Made by a program: the position numbers and the translations under genes. Below the pieces are notes generated by a model. The model saw nothing but the letters and a program-made list of their open reading frames with translations. It was not told the origin of the DNA and made no database searches. A stretch of DNA of 64,000 nucleotides. Source: Paramacrobiotus metropolitanus (Eukaryota; Tardigrada; Eutardigrada; Parachela; Macrobiotidae). Numbering within the stretch: position 1 is the first letter of the stretch; each line of letters begins with the position of its first letter. Positions 31,201 to 38,680 of the stretch are shown here, one piece after another. The DNA lies in the NCBI RefSeq assembly GCF_019649055.1, contig NW_026570297.1:1-64000 (forward strand), in the 5' to 3' direction.

Positions 31201-33453
31201 CGCCTCTTGGAAAGCACTTCCTCTTTTCTGACAAGTTTACGCGACAACGTTAATAATCTGAATGACAACAAGTACTGTTCGTTTCCTGTGCCCATGTGTA
31301 CCGTCTTGAGACCCCACTATTTCCAATCTTGGCGTTTTGACAAGTTCAGCAGATCACCGTGGATCAAATACCCTTCTGACGACAACACATGGCGATACGA
31401 GCACCGCACAGGCTTTGTGTACCGCTATGATCGTAACAACAATCGTTTCGTACAAACCGAACAGTCTCCGCGTTACTTTAACCCTTATCGTTACTTCCCC
31501 ATCGATCTCCCTTTCTGGCCAAGTGAAATCATGTGGGATGGTACGTATTCTCCTGAAGGCCGCAACGATGCACTCGATATGTGGCACGCGTATGACGACA
31601 ACAGAGCACGCAAACTGAATGTACCCATTTGCAATCAAGTACTGCCATTTGTGGAACTACCGGACGTCGCTCTTGGTCAGCATATGAACCGAGATGTTGC
31701 ATCAATCCTGGACAAGCGAGGAATTCCTAACTACAGCGAATCGGACATCTACCGGATGCCTCAGCCTACCGTGAGGGACCCAAATCAGCGGATCCGTGAG
31801 TTGGAGGACAAGCTGGCCTACTACGAAAGTCTCCATTAACCGGACCTTCTGCTCCCGCTGCCATCATCACCTTTAATAGTACACACCGTACCGTGGCGCC
31901 GCACCAGTCCCTTTCCCCTCCGGACACGCCATGCAAGCACAACCAGTATTTAACCGCATTTAACCATTTTCATTTTCCTTCTTAAATTTCCTTTCTTTTG
32001 TATTGTCTTGATGAGACAGGTATATCTCATCGCTACCGTGAGGGATGTAACGAGAGTAATCGAATGACCGCCTTGTTTACAGTGTTGTTGGTTTTCCTTA
32101 CTGTTCATTGGTTGTTGTTCTCACCGTGTAACTGAGTGATTCATCCTTCTTTTTCTCTACACTTTTACCGGGTAAATGTCTAAGAGAATGGAACACACTT
32201 TCATTTTGAGAATCCTCTGAATGGATGCTTGCCACGCTTGCCTAGCTTGTAACCCGCTTGTCCTGCTTGTACGCTTGTTAATTAAATGCCTGAAAACGAC
32301 GTTGCTTTGTTTGACTCCTCGGGATGATGCACCCATCATCCCGCTCGTCATTGTCACTGTAAAACCACTTCCGATTCACTGCTGAGCTTACGCCCGGCAG
32401 TGCCGACATTTCCATCAACAGCCGACACAACATCGTGGTACGGTCAACACGCCAACCCACTAGAACGCCGGCACAACCGCCCGCGTTACAATACTTACTC
32501 GGCAGCTGTGCAGCGGGCTAAAAAAATTTAATCATAACGGTGTTATAAAGCGACTGCGAACTAAAAAATCGTTGTACATTACGTACGTATACACCGTACC
32601 CATTTCTTAATGAAACCCAAACTGATTGCAATTATTTTGTGCAGTGGGTAAGTACAGTACCTACTTATTGGCTGCGCTATTTAACTTATTAGTTATTACC
32701 CAGTCGAAAATTCTTCTCAACAGAATACGTATGTAATGTACTCTACTTACTTATGACCTTATCTAATCACATTATTTTGTGTCCCACTGTGCAGTCGTTT
32801 TCGGTCCTACCGTCACGAAAGGATCTGTAATCGAATAGCTACTGTAAATACTGTACATTCCTTGAACGATCTCAACCATCCGGAGGCTGATATGGCGGTA
32901 AAGCCTTTTTGTACAGAGAAAACCAATACCAGCTGGATCTTCTCTATCGCCAAACAATGTCGCTGTGCCAGGAAGTGCGGGTAGCGCATCAGGCAGCACA
33001 GGCAGCGCAACGGGCACTGCAGGCAACACGGCTTTGCAATCCGTTGCTGGTAACAAGGAATCTGGAGACAGAGTGGCGGCTAGTGGACAAAGCCCCACCT
33101 CAGCCGGCAAAGGTGGTTCGACAAAAGGGAGCAGCAATGCTGCAACTGGATCAAAAGGCAGGTCATTTAATGTTATCTGTCACACTAACACAATGTCACA
33201 TACAAACACTATGTATGACCTTTCGCAGAGGGTGGGCCAAACATGACTGTTATTATCGCCGCTGTTGTTGTTGCGGTATGTTACAGTTATGCTACGATGA
33301 TTCTGGTTTACACTGACTTCAATTTTATGACTTTAACAGGCCATTTTGCTGCTAATCGGAGGTATCGTGCTCTATAAACACAACCATCATCATAGACGAC
33401 GTCGTCCGGAAGACGAGGATGAGGATGAGGATGACGAGCAGTCGCAGAGATGA
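19264..33453 (+). CDS. Ly6-like single-pass membrane protein (copy C/D), intron 1 invaded by an LTR retrotransposon
   Basis: The proposed exons are 19,264-19,779, 32,917-33,157, 33,229-33,275 and 33,340-33,453. Phases agree and give about 305 residues. Residues 40-160 hold a cysteine-rich extracellular domain opening with LDCWFCTTDN and closing with YSCICSGDYCNN, a pattern like Ly6/uPAR three-finger domains. Next come a Ser/Gly/Ala/Thr linker, one membrane span (IIAAVVVA-AILLLIGGIVLY) and a cytosolic tail of His, four Arg and an Asp/Glu run. The linker exon uses a GC donor (AAAAG|GC), a weak point. The start is uncertain because no strong signal peptide is visible in this copy. A 12.1-kb gypsy element sits in intron 1. 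The ligand and function are unknown. Confidence 0.6.
19780..20342. other. Intron 1 (left part) of copy C/D
   Basis: The donor CAG|GTATTA is at 19,780. No gene is seen. It ends with the ATAC target duplication (20,339-20,342) of the inserted retrotransposon. Confidence 0.6.
20343..20787 (+). repeat. 5' LTR of the gypsy element
   Basis: 445 bp, TG...CA ends, identical by eye to 32,046-32,490. Confidence 0.95.
20788..21445 (+). promoter_or_regulatory. Retrotransposon leader with primer-binding site and splice donor
   Basis: TGGCGCTCCTGGG at 20,788 is the primer-binding site. It resembles the complement of animal tRNA-Asn 3' ends as I remember them, with two differences; this is unverified. TTAG|GTGAGTAA at 21,005-21,016 is a strong splice-donor consensus. 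A CAG acceptor-like site occurs near 21,245. No long ORF is needed here. Confidence 0.65.
21446..23498 (+). CDS. gag: Gag polyprotein of the gypsy element, split by a +1 frame change at a T7 run
   Basis: The first frame (21,446-22,288) contains an N-terminal helical region and a Ser/Ala/Thr-rich middle. The second frame, open through 23,498, contains the capsid-like part (FERAADTLSWDNDRKVKMLPNYL region), an Arg/Ser/Asp-rich stretch of about 200 residues and a CCHC zinc knuckle (CPKCHDFAHSYKEC). The frames meet at a T7 run at about 22,270-22,276, needing +1. This could be a one-base indel, a sequencing error or programmed slippage. Gag packages element RNA into particles. Its stop overlaps the protease ATG as ATGA. 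Confidence 0.85.
23495..24625 (+). CDS. Aspartic protease ORF of the gypsy element
   Basis: 376 codons. The retropepsin core covers about residues 55-160: VLIDTGAGTS holds the catalytic Asp and DMIILGNDFL the flap-distal strand. A Ser/Thr/Pro-rich linker follows. The ATG overlaps the gag stop (ATGA at 23,495-23,498), so translation could use re-initiation or a -1 shift. From about 24,500 the frame loses its Ser/Thr/Pro-rich character, while a neighbouring frame keeps it to about 24,620, suggesting a small indel just before the non-coding insert. Confidence 0.8.
   Translation: MRPYDVGGPYGRSYQPPKFYSQAEIHTFDVQMHTDTIPMLPSTVSPYAGLPMPQTVSPAYILMNINGHKLKVLIDTGAGTSIMSEPVAARLKLQFRRFVKGAPELQFATISDRFTARESYFAEITISLSDRKIRHLIFIVCDIPYDMIILGNDFLKEHDIWISSRNGVLCFENVSPTRKVHKLLSREPIISDVQDMMVADTLIPRTRFVQQHRLDVCKERTADTTLNRPLPTLVELPRSRPSSPLASLSGCTAQSIAHSTAPGTVLSSMPTGSLPPSAVPLLVDSTVQTCNTVQCRSASTQTDFILEPLSVTECERAPVTHSHIPLYKMQIPSILCPAGSVTQHQPICFRLITITVPKSGRQPVHPLHRTLLYSPY
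24626..26785. other. 2.1-kb non-coding A/T-rich insert between protease and pol
   Basis: No ORF longer than about 75 codons and no motif. It includes an (AG)n run at about 25,230-25,248. The Ser/Thr/Pro-rich linker ends before it and resumes in the start of pol after it, so it appears to interrupt a formerly continuous pro-pol region. I found no terminal repeats or target duplication. Confidence 0.6.
26786..30394 (+). CDS. pol: Pol polyprotein (reverse transcriptase, RNase H, integrase) of the gypsy element
   Basis: 1,202 uninterrupted codons. Residues 1-200 are a low-complexity linker. The reverse transcriptase starts near 310 with the catalytic YIDD at about 470. RNase H starts near 615 (KTDASGVGVGAIL). 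The integrase has an HHCC zinc finger at about 833-880 (ending CEACEQC) and a DDE triad: IDHLG near 901, TCDRG near 960 and LAERMM near 998. A C-terminal SH3-like piece (YKGPYTVIDV) follows. The domain order RT-RH-IN is Ty3/gypsy. All catalytic motifs are intact. The start ATG follows the non-coding insert, so how pol is expressed is unclear. Confidence 0.95.
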   Translation: MIHMLLIDGESVNVQPPPPDAECEYYGTASTTSTPLSSCVDPAAHALCCLCPVVAPVNAARYVQPSTLLSHAASPFAATPTESSTATSEHRTLPVRSASSLTADQHTPSMPQQLPVDPLPFSSQYESDTLPVCPPAFPSTPISDVAPVTWYRSGIRLQSTTVLPPKHGTVLNVTAPDSYSGDVMITGNKTLLTNSLVAVPNSLTTARDGCLSVMITNFSDKPVRLKKGVIVGYMEPVDTIIEVPVHNVETAQMTDADRTELNSHIRAMKFSNRLSTEQRNTLVRMLVKYHRIFPNKNRPLGECGKVQHEIDTGHHQPIKKLPYRTSYAQRIQIQTQIQEMLDQNIIRPSTSPWACPVVLVRRKDPQASARFCCDFRALNAITGRPMWPLPRVDDAISCFGTSKFFSSLDFNSGFWQIPLADNAIPKASFVTQDGQYEFLRMPFGLNGAPATFQRAMDSVLAHLKWQGVICYIDDVLVGGETFEAHCKLLEQVLHAVSSAGFTISPKKCEFGFNEIKFLGHIIGASGIKPDPAKVSAVANFPTPKTARDIKSFVGALGYYRQFIHNFSTVSAPLIKLTRKDVPFKWKSEQQVSFDALKRCLVTAPLLKPFDHRLKTQIKTDASGVGVGAILEQEHADGWHVVAYASKMLDKHQMNYPTSEKELYAIVFAIKKFKHYLAGQHFVVISDHAALQYLLNLKEPQGRLNRWALLLQEYDFKIQYRKGRLHQDADLLSRNPFEPTSTVDDCDIPLYSVQPLSSQQYLFEQQNADEFCSHIKKLLSNTEYYAAARRNTRKMAHNFRIVAGILYKLRLRKGKQALLICLPRSMRAEVLYTCHDAPFSAHCAFARTWHSVAHRYYWPNMFHYVKNYCEACEQCQRRHYANVPASGYLEQTKQYDLLQSWSIDHLGPFHQSPQGNAHIIVAVENVSRYVVTQAVKTTGKDETAQFIINRIILPFGPPTHFTCDRGSAYTSKVIEKIAQILDVKMHFTTAHHPQSNALAERMMRFLAEKLTMYVNKEQNNWENYLPYITFAYNTTKHSTTLVEPYFLMYGVKPRLLVDSIYANVSAQQETNTTLREYIQEMRTKWQHAVEFAKVLTNIAHDRNSQHYDAHKQDICFKPGDAVYVKDEAREVGRTEKLADKYKGPYTVIDVNSDGNIEIKCDNPGTRKKLVDTVHASKLKSYKTYDPDVQSSREEYLKRLRPRK
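30526..31839 (+). CDS. ORF3 of the gypsy element, 437 aa, unknown function
   Basis: The frame runs intact from the ATG at 30,526 to 31,839. The N-terminal 180 residues are acidic and polar with His/Gln/Ser/Pro runs. The C-terminal half is aromatic-rich and likely folded (HYFQSWRFDKFSRSPWIKYP, FWPSEIMWDG) and ends in a short helical RIRELEDKLAYYE. There is no signal peptide or membrane span, so it is not an envelope protein. A splice acceptor (TATCTTATTGTAG) ends two bases before the ATG and could pair with the leader donor at 21,009. I recognise no family. Intactness beside intact pol suggests that it is maintained. Confidence 0.75.
   Translation: MDTDANAQAEQAASEPARQSTSTDSSHPHHEEATDNERDVLQMDGYDDGSFDAPEDHHTPLPTDELAHELHTVAPPPRRVVLEDEDVAHTEDDTADYHGQSMQFTSANRSKHRFRNGQQQHAQRPSHSNIVQRQPPNAAASHAPSRPAKGTPARPPPDNIRYFYTGPRQRADDPQSQFDNPYIGQHVKTSDYNIHIRNLNHAISTGQYARPPRTQAEHNMQVAERRLLESTSSFLTSLRDNVNNLNDNKYCSFPVPMCTVLRPHYFQSWRFDKFSRSPWIKYPSDDNTWRYEHRTGFVYRYDRNNNRFVQTEQSPRYFNPYRYFPIDLPFWPSEIMWDGTYSPEGRNDALDMWHAYDDNRARKLNVPICNQVLPFVELPDVALGQHMNRDVASILDKRGIPNYSESDIYRMPQPTVRDPNQRIRELEDKLAYYESLH
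31840..32045 (+). promoter_or_regulatory. 3' untranslated region and polypurine tract of the gypsy element
   Basis: Non-coding. It ends with CTTGATGAGACAGGTATATC and then GTGAGGGA immediately before the 3' LTR. The same block precedes the 3' LTR of the element at 37,000-41,992 on the minus strand. Confidence 0.7.
32046..32490 (+). repeat. 3' LTR of the gypsy element
   Basis: 445 bp, identical by eye to the 5' LTR, followed by the ATAC target duplication. Confidence 0.95.
32491..32916. other. Intron 1 (right part) of copy C/D
   Basis: Starts with the ATAC duplication and ends with a TTTTTGTACAG acceptor. No other feature is seen. Confidence 0.6.
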
Positions 33454-34885
33454 CGAAAAGGTTGTGGATGAAATTTAGTTGGGCCCCGAATCTTTATGTG
33501 TGAACCGGTGCACGATATCGGTAATACTAGTAAAACGCACAACCCGATAGTACCCACTGAGCGTTATGCTTCTAGAAATACGAGTACTTAGTTTAACCAC
33601 CAGGAAAGGAATCGGTAGTGAGGGTATAGGTGTGATCATTTCGAAGTAAGCTTTTGCGTTCTATTTCGGCAGCATGGCAGTTATAACTGTTAATAGGTTG
33701 GTCTTGCAATACATACGCAGTTTTGTTCGAATGTTATTGTCCTCTAAAGTGAAAGATTAATGAATTACTGGTGATAATGAACTGTTTGCTTATTTTGCAT
33801 GCTTATAAGTCAGTATAAGACGACTGTGAACAGGTGTGTAAAGGCGGGACGCTCCGCGCTCCTGAGTAGCTATTCGCTGTTTCTGGAGATTTCCACACCG
33901 CACATTGCTGCGCTGTTTTGACGGATCTGCAGCACAGTTGCACTGCACTGGCTGTAGAATCCTTCCTAGTTAGTCTGGTGTTGCTGCGCCACGGTGCGCA
34001 TTAGATTCGGCAATAAAGCCTCATCCGGGTTCACGCTGTTCGCTCTCGAGGCTACGCGTGGCGCCCATACGGCCCCGCGTTATAGGTGATTGTGTAATAA
34101 TTATTATTAGCTTTTCTCTGTTTTGCATCGCTTCTGTTTGCTTGATTTCAAATCTCCACAAAATTCTTGTTCAAAATAGCCAAAGATTACTTTCACGGGT
34201 GTATTAAAATTTGCGAGTTATGTACTCGGAGGATTTTGGAATGAACGACCACATAATGTTTTTTCCAACTGCCTTAACGATACTCGTGTCGGTGCAGCTG
34301 CATTCCATTGCACTAAAGATATATATCGAATCGAATCGATATCGAATTTGCAGACGACTGTTACACCAATTCAGTCCGCAGACGACTGTTACACCAATCA
34401 CTTCCAAAACGAGCATTTTGAAAATTGTCAGTAGGCTGAACAATTAAAAACAAAAGTTCGTTCACAATTCATCTGTCTAGTCAGTTCATATAAAGGCGCT
34501 TCGGGCTTCCGTTGTGCGATTGCGATAGCATGAAAGGTACTGCGTTAATCGTTGTCGCCCGGTGCGCAGGGGAAGCATGGAATCCCTATTCGGCGTCACG
34601 GCAGTTCTCGAGCCGGTCTCCGAGGGACGTCTTGGCGTCGTGAAGTGCACCAAACAGCAGAGTTTCGCCACAGCGATTTTATAATCCTTGTTCATGAGTA
34701 TAATAACCATCTGCAGACATCGAATCGATACAGCATGCTTGTATAATGCAAATATATTACCATAATTATAAGAAACCCGTGCTTTATGGCTATAATCAAC
34801 TTTTTAGAAATAATTTCTGCAGTAATTAACGGTGTTCCTAGCTCTGTTATGGTAAGTTTAGCCGATTTACGAAGTACAGGCTTTT
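33454..34885. repeat. Segmental-duplication segment (partner of 11,745-12,460)
   Basis: Homologous to the sequence behind copy A, with the solo LTR inserted. It carries a 24-bp tandem duplication (GCAGACGACTGTTACACCAAT twice, near 34,351-34,398). From about 34,445 to 34,885 it contains sequence deleted from the other copy. No gene is seen. Confidence 0.7.
33837..34084. mobile_element. Solo LTR (248 bp)
   Basis: A G/C-rich segment beginning TGTAAAGG and ending GTTATA, with an AATAAAGCC polyadenylation-type motif near 34,012. GGTG flanks it on both sides (33,833-33,836 and 34,085-34,088). The duplicated copy at about 12,168 lacks it, so the insertion came after the segmental duplication. It is unrelated in sequence to the two LTR pairs in this window beyond its first bases. 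Confidence 0.75.
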
Positions 34886-35911
34886 CTAGCAGTATTTTTG
34901 ATTATATACCCTTACTGGACTAACAGCATACGCGCACAGCCAGCAAAATCGCGACCACAACAGCACATCGGGATTTCCGTAATATATTTCAGGAAAGAAC
35001 GGTAACAGCGTTGAACTGGGTAAAGCCGCAACGGTATACGACACGAAGGTGGCAAACAACATTTTGGCGACCATAATTCTGCGTTTTAGCCTCTTACTTT
35101 CCATCGGCGATATGGCCACTTTCGAAAGGTCACAATAGCGGCGATGCCACAAGAGAGCGCACTTGAGGCGCAGAAAGATGATGGCATACACAATACCAAC
35201 CAACGTCAGCGGAATGTGGACACCAACGGCGATAGCACAAGTTAACGAGCGGACGTCTTCGGCAGTGCCGACTTCGCAGGTTCCAATCGAGGACAGAAGA
35301 TAACGACCGTTTTGGTCACCGAATCCATTTAGGAACTCCGAGTTTTCATAATCCATTTTCGTGATATTGAGAATTCGCAAATCGGTGCCGGTAAGGTTGT
35401 ATAAGAAGCTGCCACCCTTGTGAGAATTTGACGTTGTCGAACCGCTACACAAAAATCCGATGATCCAGCTGCTAAGCGCCAGTAAAACTACAGTTTTCTG
35501 TGACATAATCTTGGGATATTGATGCGGGTAAACGGTGGCGACAAAGCGATTAGCCGCCAGGAATAATAAAGACCAATGTCCAGCAAATAAGGTGCAGGCA
35601 AAGAGAAAGGTCATAGAATCACAGCTAGCAAACAAGGGCGTCCCAAAAAAGTGCATTGACAGTACTTTGACGGCCACAATGGGATATTGTAAACCGCATG
35701 TCAGGACTTCTTGAATTAAATGGTTAATGATGAGAATTCCGGTTCCTTTACGCAGTTTAGAACTTTTCAAAATCGCTGCTAAAATAGCTATAAATAACGT
35801 TGTGCCGATAATACATACTGTAAAGACGGAGATGAACCACGTGACCACAAGAATGGAGGATACTTCCACAACGTTGTAGCGCACATCGATGCGAGAGGTA
35901 CGGTTGGGCAT
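34886..35911 (-). CDS. Rhodopsin-like (class A) GPCR, single exon, 341 aa
   Basis: Seven hydrophobic segments: TM1 (TWFISVFTVCIIGTTLFIAIL), TM2 (GILIINHLIQEVLTCGL), TM3 (FACTLFAGHWSLLFLAANRF), TM4 (VVLLALSSWIIGFLC), TM5 (IAVGVHIPLTLVGIVYAIIF), TM6 (MLFATFVSYTVAALPSST) and TM7 (FCWLCAYAVSPVRVY). The DRY motif is replaced by NRF, and the NPxxY position reads SPVRVY. An N-glycosylation site (NRT) is near the start. The ligand is unknown. Divergent class A receptors without introns are common in expanded invertebrate families. A decayed duplicate lies at 12,433-12,830. Confidence 0.85.
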   Translation of the reverse strand: MPNRTSRIDVRYNVVEVSSILVVTWFISVFTVCIIGTTLFIAILAAILKSSKLRKGTGILIINHLIQEVLTCGLQYPIVAVKVLSMHFFGTPLFASCDSMTFLFACTLFAGHWSLLFLAANRFVATVYPHQYPKIMSQKTVVLLALSSWIIGFLCSGSTTSNSHKGGSFLYNLTGTDLRILNITKMDYENSEFLNGFGDQNGRYLLSSIGTCEVGTAEDVRSLTCAIAVGVHIPLTLVGIVYAIIFLRLKCALLWHRRYCDLSKVAISPMESKRLKRRIMVAKMLFATFVSYTVAALPSSTLLPFFPEIYYGNPDVLLWSRFCWLCAYAVSPVRVYNQKYC

Positions 35912-36999
35912 GTCGATCCTATGATAAAATTTTCACCAATACCATTAAACTGTATTGTGATTCTGCTTTGCGCAGGATCTTCAGGATATCCTTCTCGGTT
36001 ATCCCATCAAATACTTAATCGATAAATGCGTTTTAATTTAGGAAGCACACAAAAGTAGCTACCAGTAAATATCCTTGGTGCTGATGTAATCAGCAGCGCA
36101 TCGATTTATGAAACATAAAAGCATAGATAATACAGCAACACAATAGGCTTTTCAAACGGCAATCCAGATTAGTCGGTGACCTTTATAACTGATCGAGCAA
36201 CAAATTCAGTATTTCATAGTTCGGTTGAAACTGAAAATTGTCAGCGTTAATGTGGTGGAATGCCATGTAACTGACAATTCCATGGGCACAAGATGTGAAT
36301 CCGGTCCCACAGAAATGTTTTTGCTTATTGCAGCGAAAATGGTGAACCTGTTGTTTGCACAGTCCTTGGATAAGCAGGAGTGCTGGTGTGGGACCTTATA
36401 ACGATCCCCAGTGTAATAATCTTTCGAATGGGATAAGCGCATTGGCATTTAGCATTCTGTATTACCCGGATTCGCGCTTACATGAATAGGCGCAGTTATG
36501 TGGTTTTCAGCTTTTCTAGTAGCCAACTTGGTCCAACACTCTCGTTTACTTTAGTATTGCAATTAAGTACGTAGTGTTTAAGCAGGCTAGTTACAGAGGC
36601 TACAAAATTCTGAGCATTTCCATGTGTACTGCTGATGGATTTCCACTTATAGAAATTTTGCATAATTAAAATGTCGTTTAACTTAACGAAGCAGTATTAT
36701 TGGCCCTTTAATAGTTGCAAACCTCACTACAATGTACCGGTAGAGATATCGATATTGTCGTGTCTTCATAGGTGGTCATTGGTGTTCTGGAGCGCGAAAC
36801 CATGACCATGACTGTTCAATGCCACCACTATTTTACCATATAATATAATGTTAACTACGATGTTATTTCATAGCTCTAACTAAGAAATAATCAAATTAAT
36901 ACTGCAGTGAAGAAATGCCATCGCTCTAAAAATAAAACCGGCACTATAGCTAGGCGGACAGACTTAAAGGCCGGTTAAATGCTCTAATGTGGAAAGTAT
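35912..36999. other. Intergenic stretch
   Basis: No gene recognised. It ends with the GTAT target duplication (36,996-36,999) of the LTR element. Confidence 0.5.
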
Positions 37000-37396
37000 T
37001 GCAATGGCAACTTCTAAGCTGCCCCTAGTGGGTTGGGTTAATCCACCCGTACCACGATAAAACGAGGTTCGATGGTTCGTCGGTAATTACCCAGATCTTA
37101 AGTAAATCACAATCTTACGTAACGCGCAAAAATCAGGAACATCATCATCAATTTAATCAGAATCAGAGCAAGTGCAAAAGCAAGGGCAAGAGCAAGAACA
37201 TGTGGGAAAGTCAACCGTCTGCCGGTCGAGGCAGCGTGAGCACGTCTACTGATTTCACATCCAGAAAAGTCAGAACATCTCAGAATTCTTCACAACCGAT
37301 AACATGGATTCACAATTCTACTGAGATAGGCGGTACATCTGTTTCCGGTTGAGTTGTTACCAATGACAATCTGTAGAACATGATTCTACGGCTACA
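37000..37396 (-). repeat. 3' LTR of the non-autonomous element
   Basis: 397 bp. Differs from 41,597-41,992 at about half a dozen positions plus one short indel. Confidence 0.9.
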
Positions 37397-38680
37397 TCCC
37401 TCACAGTGGCGATAAGATATACGTGTCTTATCAAGATTCAAAGAAAAACGTAACGAAACGAATAAGGAAACAGGAAATTAGATCTACTATTAGTAAGGTG
37501 CTAGTCGTGGGGAATCGAAGGAGGGTTGGTGCTCCAGATGGAAAGTTGCTGCTCCCACGTGTTATTGAGTTACTTCTTCAACACTTCCGGGTATGTAATT
37601 CAGCGGTGCGGATGGCGGTACTGCTGTAGTCCATGCTGGCTTGGGCATTCCTGTCAGTGTTGTCCACGTTGGTGCTGGGGATAGGATGGCAGTGCGTTCT
37701 GGGGTCCCTCACAGTGGACTTTTGGGTGTAGTTAATGTTGCATTAGTGGCAGCTCCTGCAGGATTTACTGATGGTTTCCCTCACAGTTGACGTTGCAATT
37801 TCGTGAACTTCGTGTGCATGGTTGATGCAAGTACTTCCTTCCGGTGGTGGTAAGGTTACTAGTTAAACGGTACGAATGCGTACTTGTACTCGTAGTTTAA
37901 AATGCGGAAATCCAAAGAACTGATATTCTAAGTCGGCAACAAATATTGCGATCAGTTGGGAATACTCGTAGGTGTAGTGCAGTGCAAACTGCAAAATAGC
38001 GTAAGCAGTGTTACTTTTAGGAACGATCTTCCCGTCAGAGGTAAAATTTGTTACTATTAGTTGAATCCAATTTGGTTGGCGGTAGTTATTGTCGGTCCAT
38101 CGGTTGCATTCAAAACATCCATGTCCGGTGGTTTCCAAGTTACTTTGGTTCGCAAACAACACTTCTAGTTAATGTAACATCCTGTGTGCATGTAGTCGGA
38201 GGAAGCGAAATGATTACCGGTGTGGTGTTCACTTAGGTTACTATGTAAGTACTCGTCTGCATTTGCGGTACTATGTACTCATCTGAGGTACCCGTTTATC
38301 GTACGTGTGATAGTCGTCGTGCTGTAGCACGACGTAACCACTTTGCACTGTCTTACTATATAGTGCATTATTTTCGTACTTTGCACTATTTTTACTGTAA
38401 CAGTGTTATCCTTTGTTAATTCCACTGTGTGTACTGTATAGTGCATTGATTTAGTACTTTACACCATCAATTAACTCTATAGTGTTCTTCGTTCTTTGCT
38501 GTACACTGTGTACTCTAGCAGTGTTGTTATTTTTGTGCTTTGAACTGCGTTACTTATTTGTAGTGCGATTCTTTTATAACTCTGTACTACGTTGCTGGCG
38601 AATGGCACTTTCACCATTATTACTGATACTGGTATTTTCACCATGGTTAATGTTAATACTTTCATGTATAATTACTGTAC
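37397..38680. other. Non-coding 3' part of the non-autonomous element with repeated motifs
   Basis: TCCCTCACAGT (minus ACTGTGAGGGA, like the polypurine tract) occurs at about 37,397, 37,709 and 37,775. The stretch 38,330-38,600 is low-complexity, with many ACTGTA, TAGTGCA and GTACTTT variants. No ORF with a recognisable motif. Confidence 0.6.

Larger units (their letters stand above)
20343..32490 (+). mobile_element. Ty3/gypsy LTR retrotransposon, apparently recent insertion
   Basis: Two 445-bp LTRs (20,343-20,787 and 32,046-32,490) look identical by eye, starting TGTAAC and ending GTTACA. A 4-bp target duplication ATAC flanks the element (20,339-20,342 and 32,491-32,494). The primer-binding site TGGCGCTCCTGGG follows the 5' LTR directly, and a purine stretch GTGAGGGA precedes the 3' LTR. 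Internal order: leader, gag (two frames), protease, a 2.1-kb non-coding insert, pol (protease-less RT-RNase H-integrase) and an extra ORF3. LTR identity implies recent insertion. Confidence 0.95.

Noticed and set aside
30542-31231. 229-codon ORF overlapping ORF3
   Set aside because: Alternative frame of ORF3 without a recognisable domain; ORF3 is longer and has the better start context.
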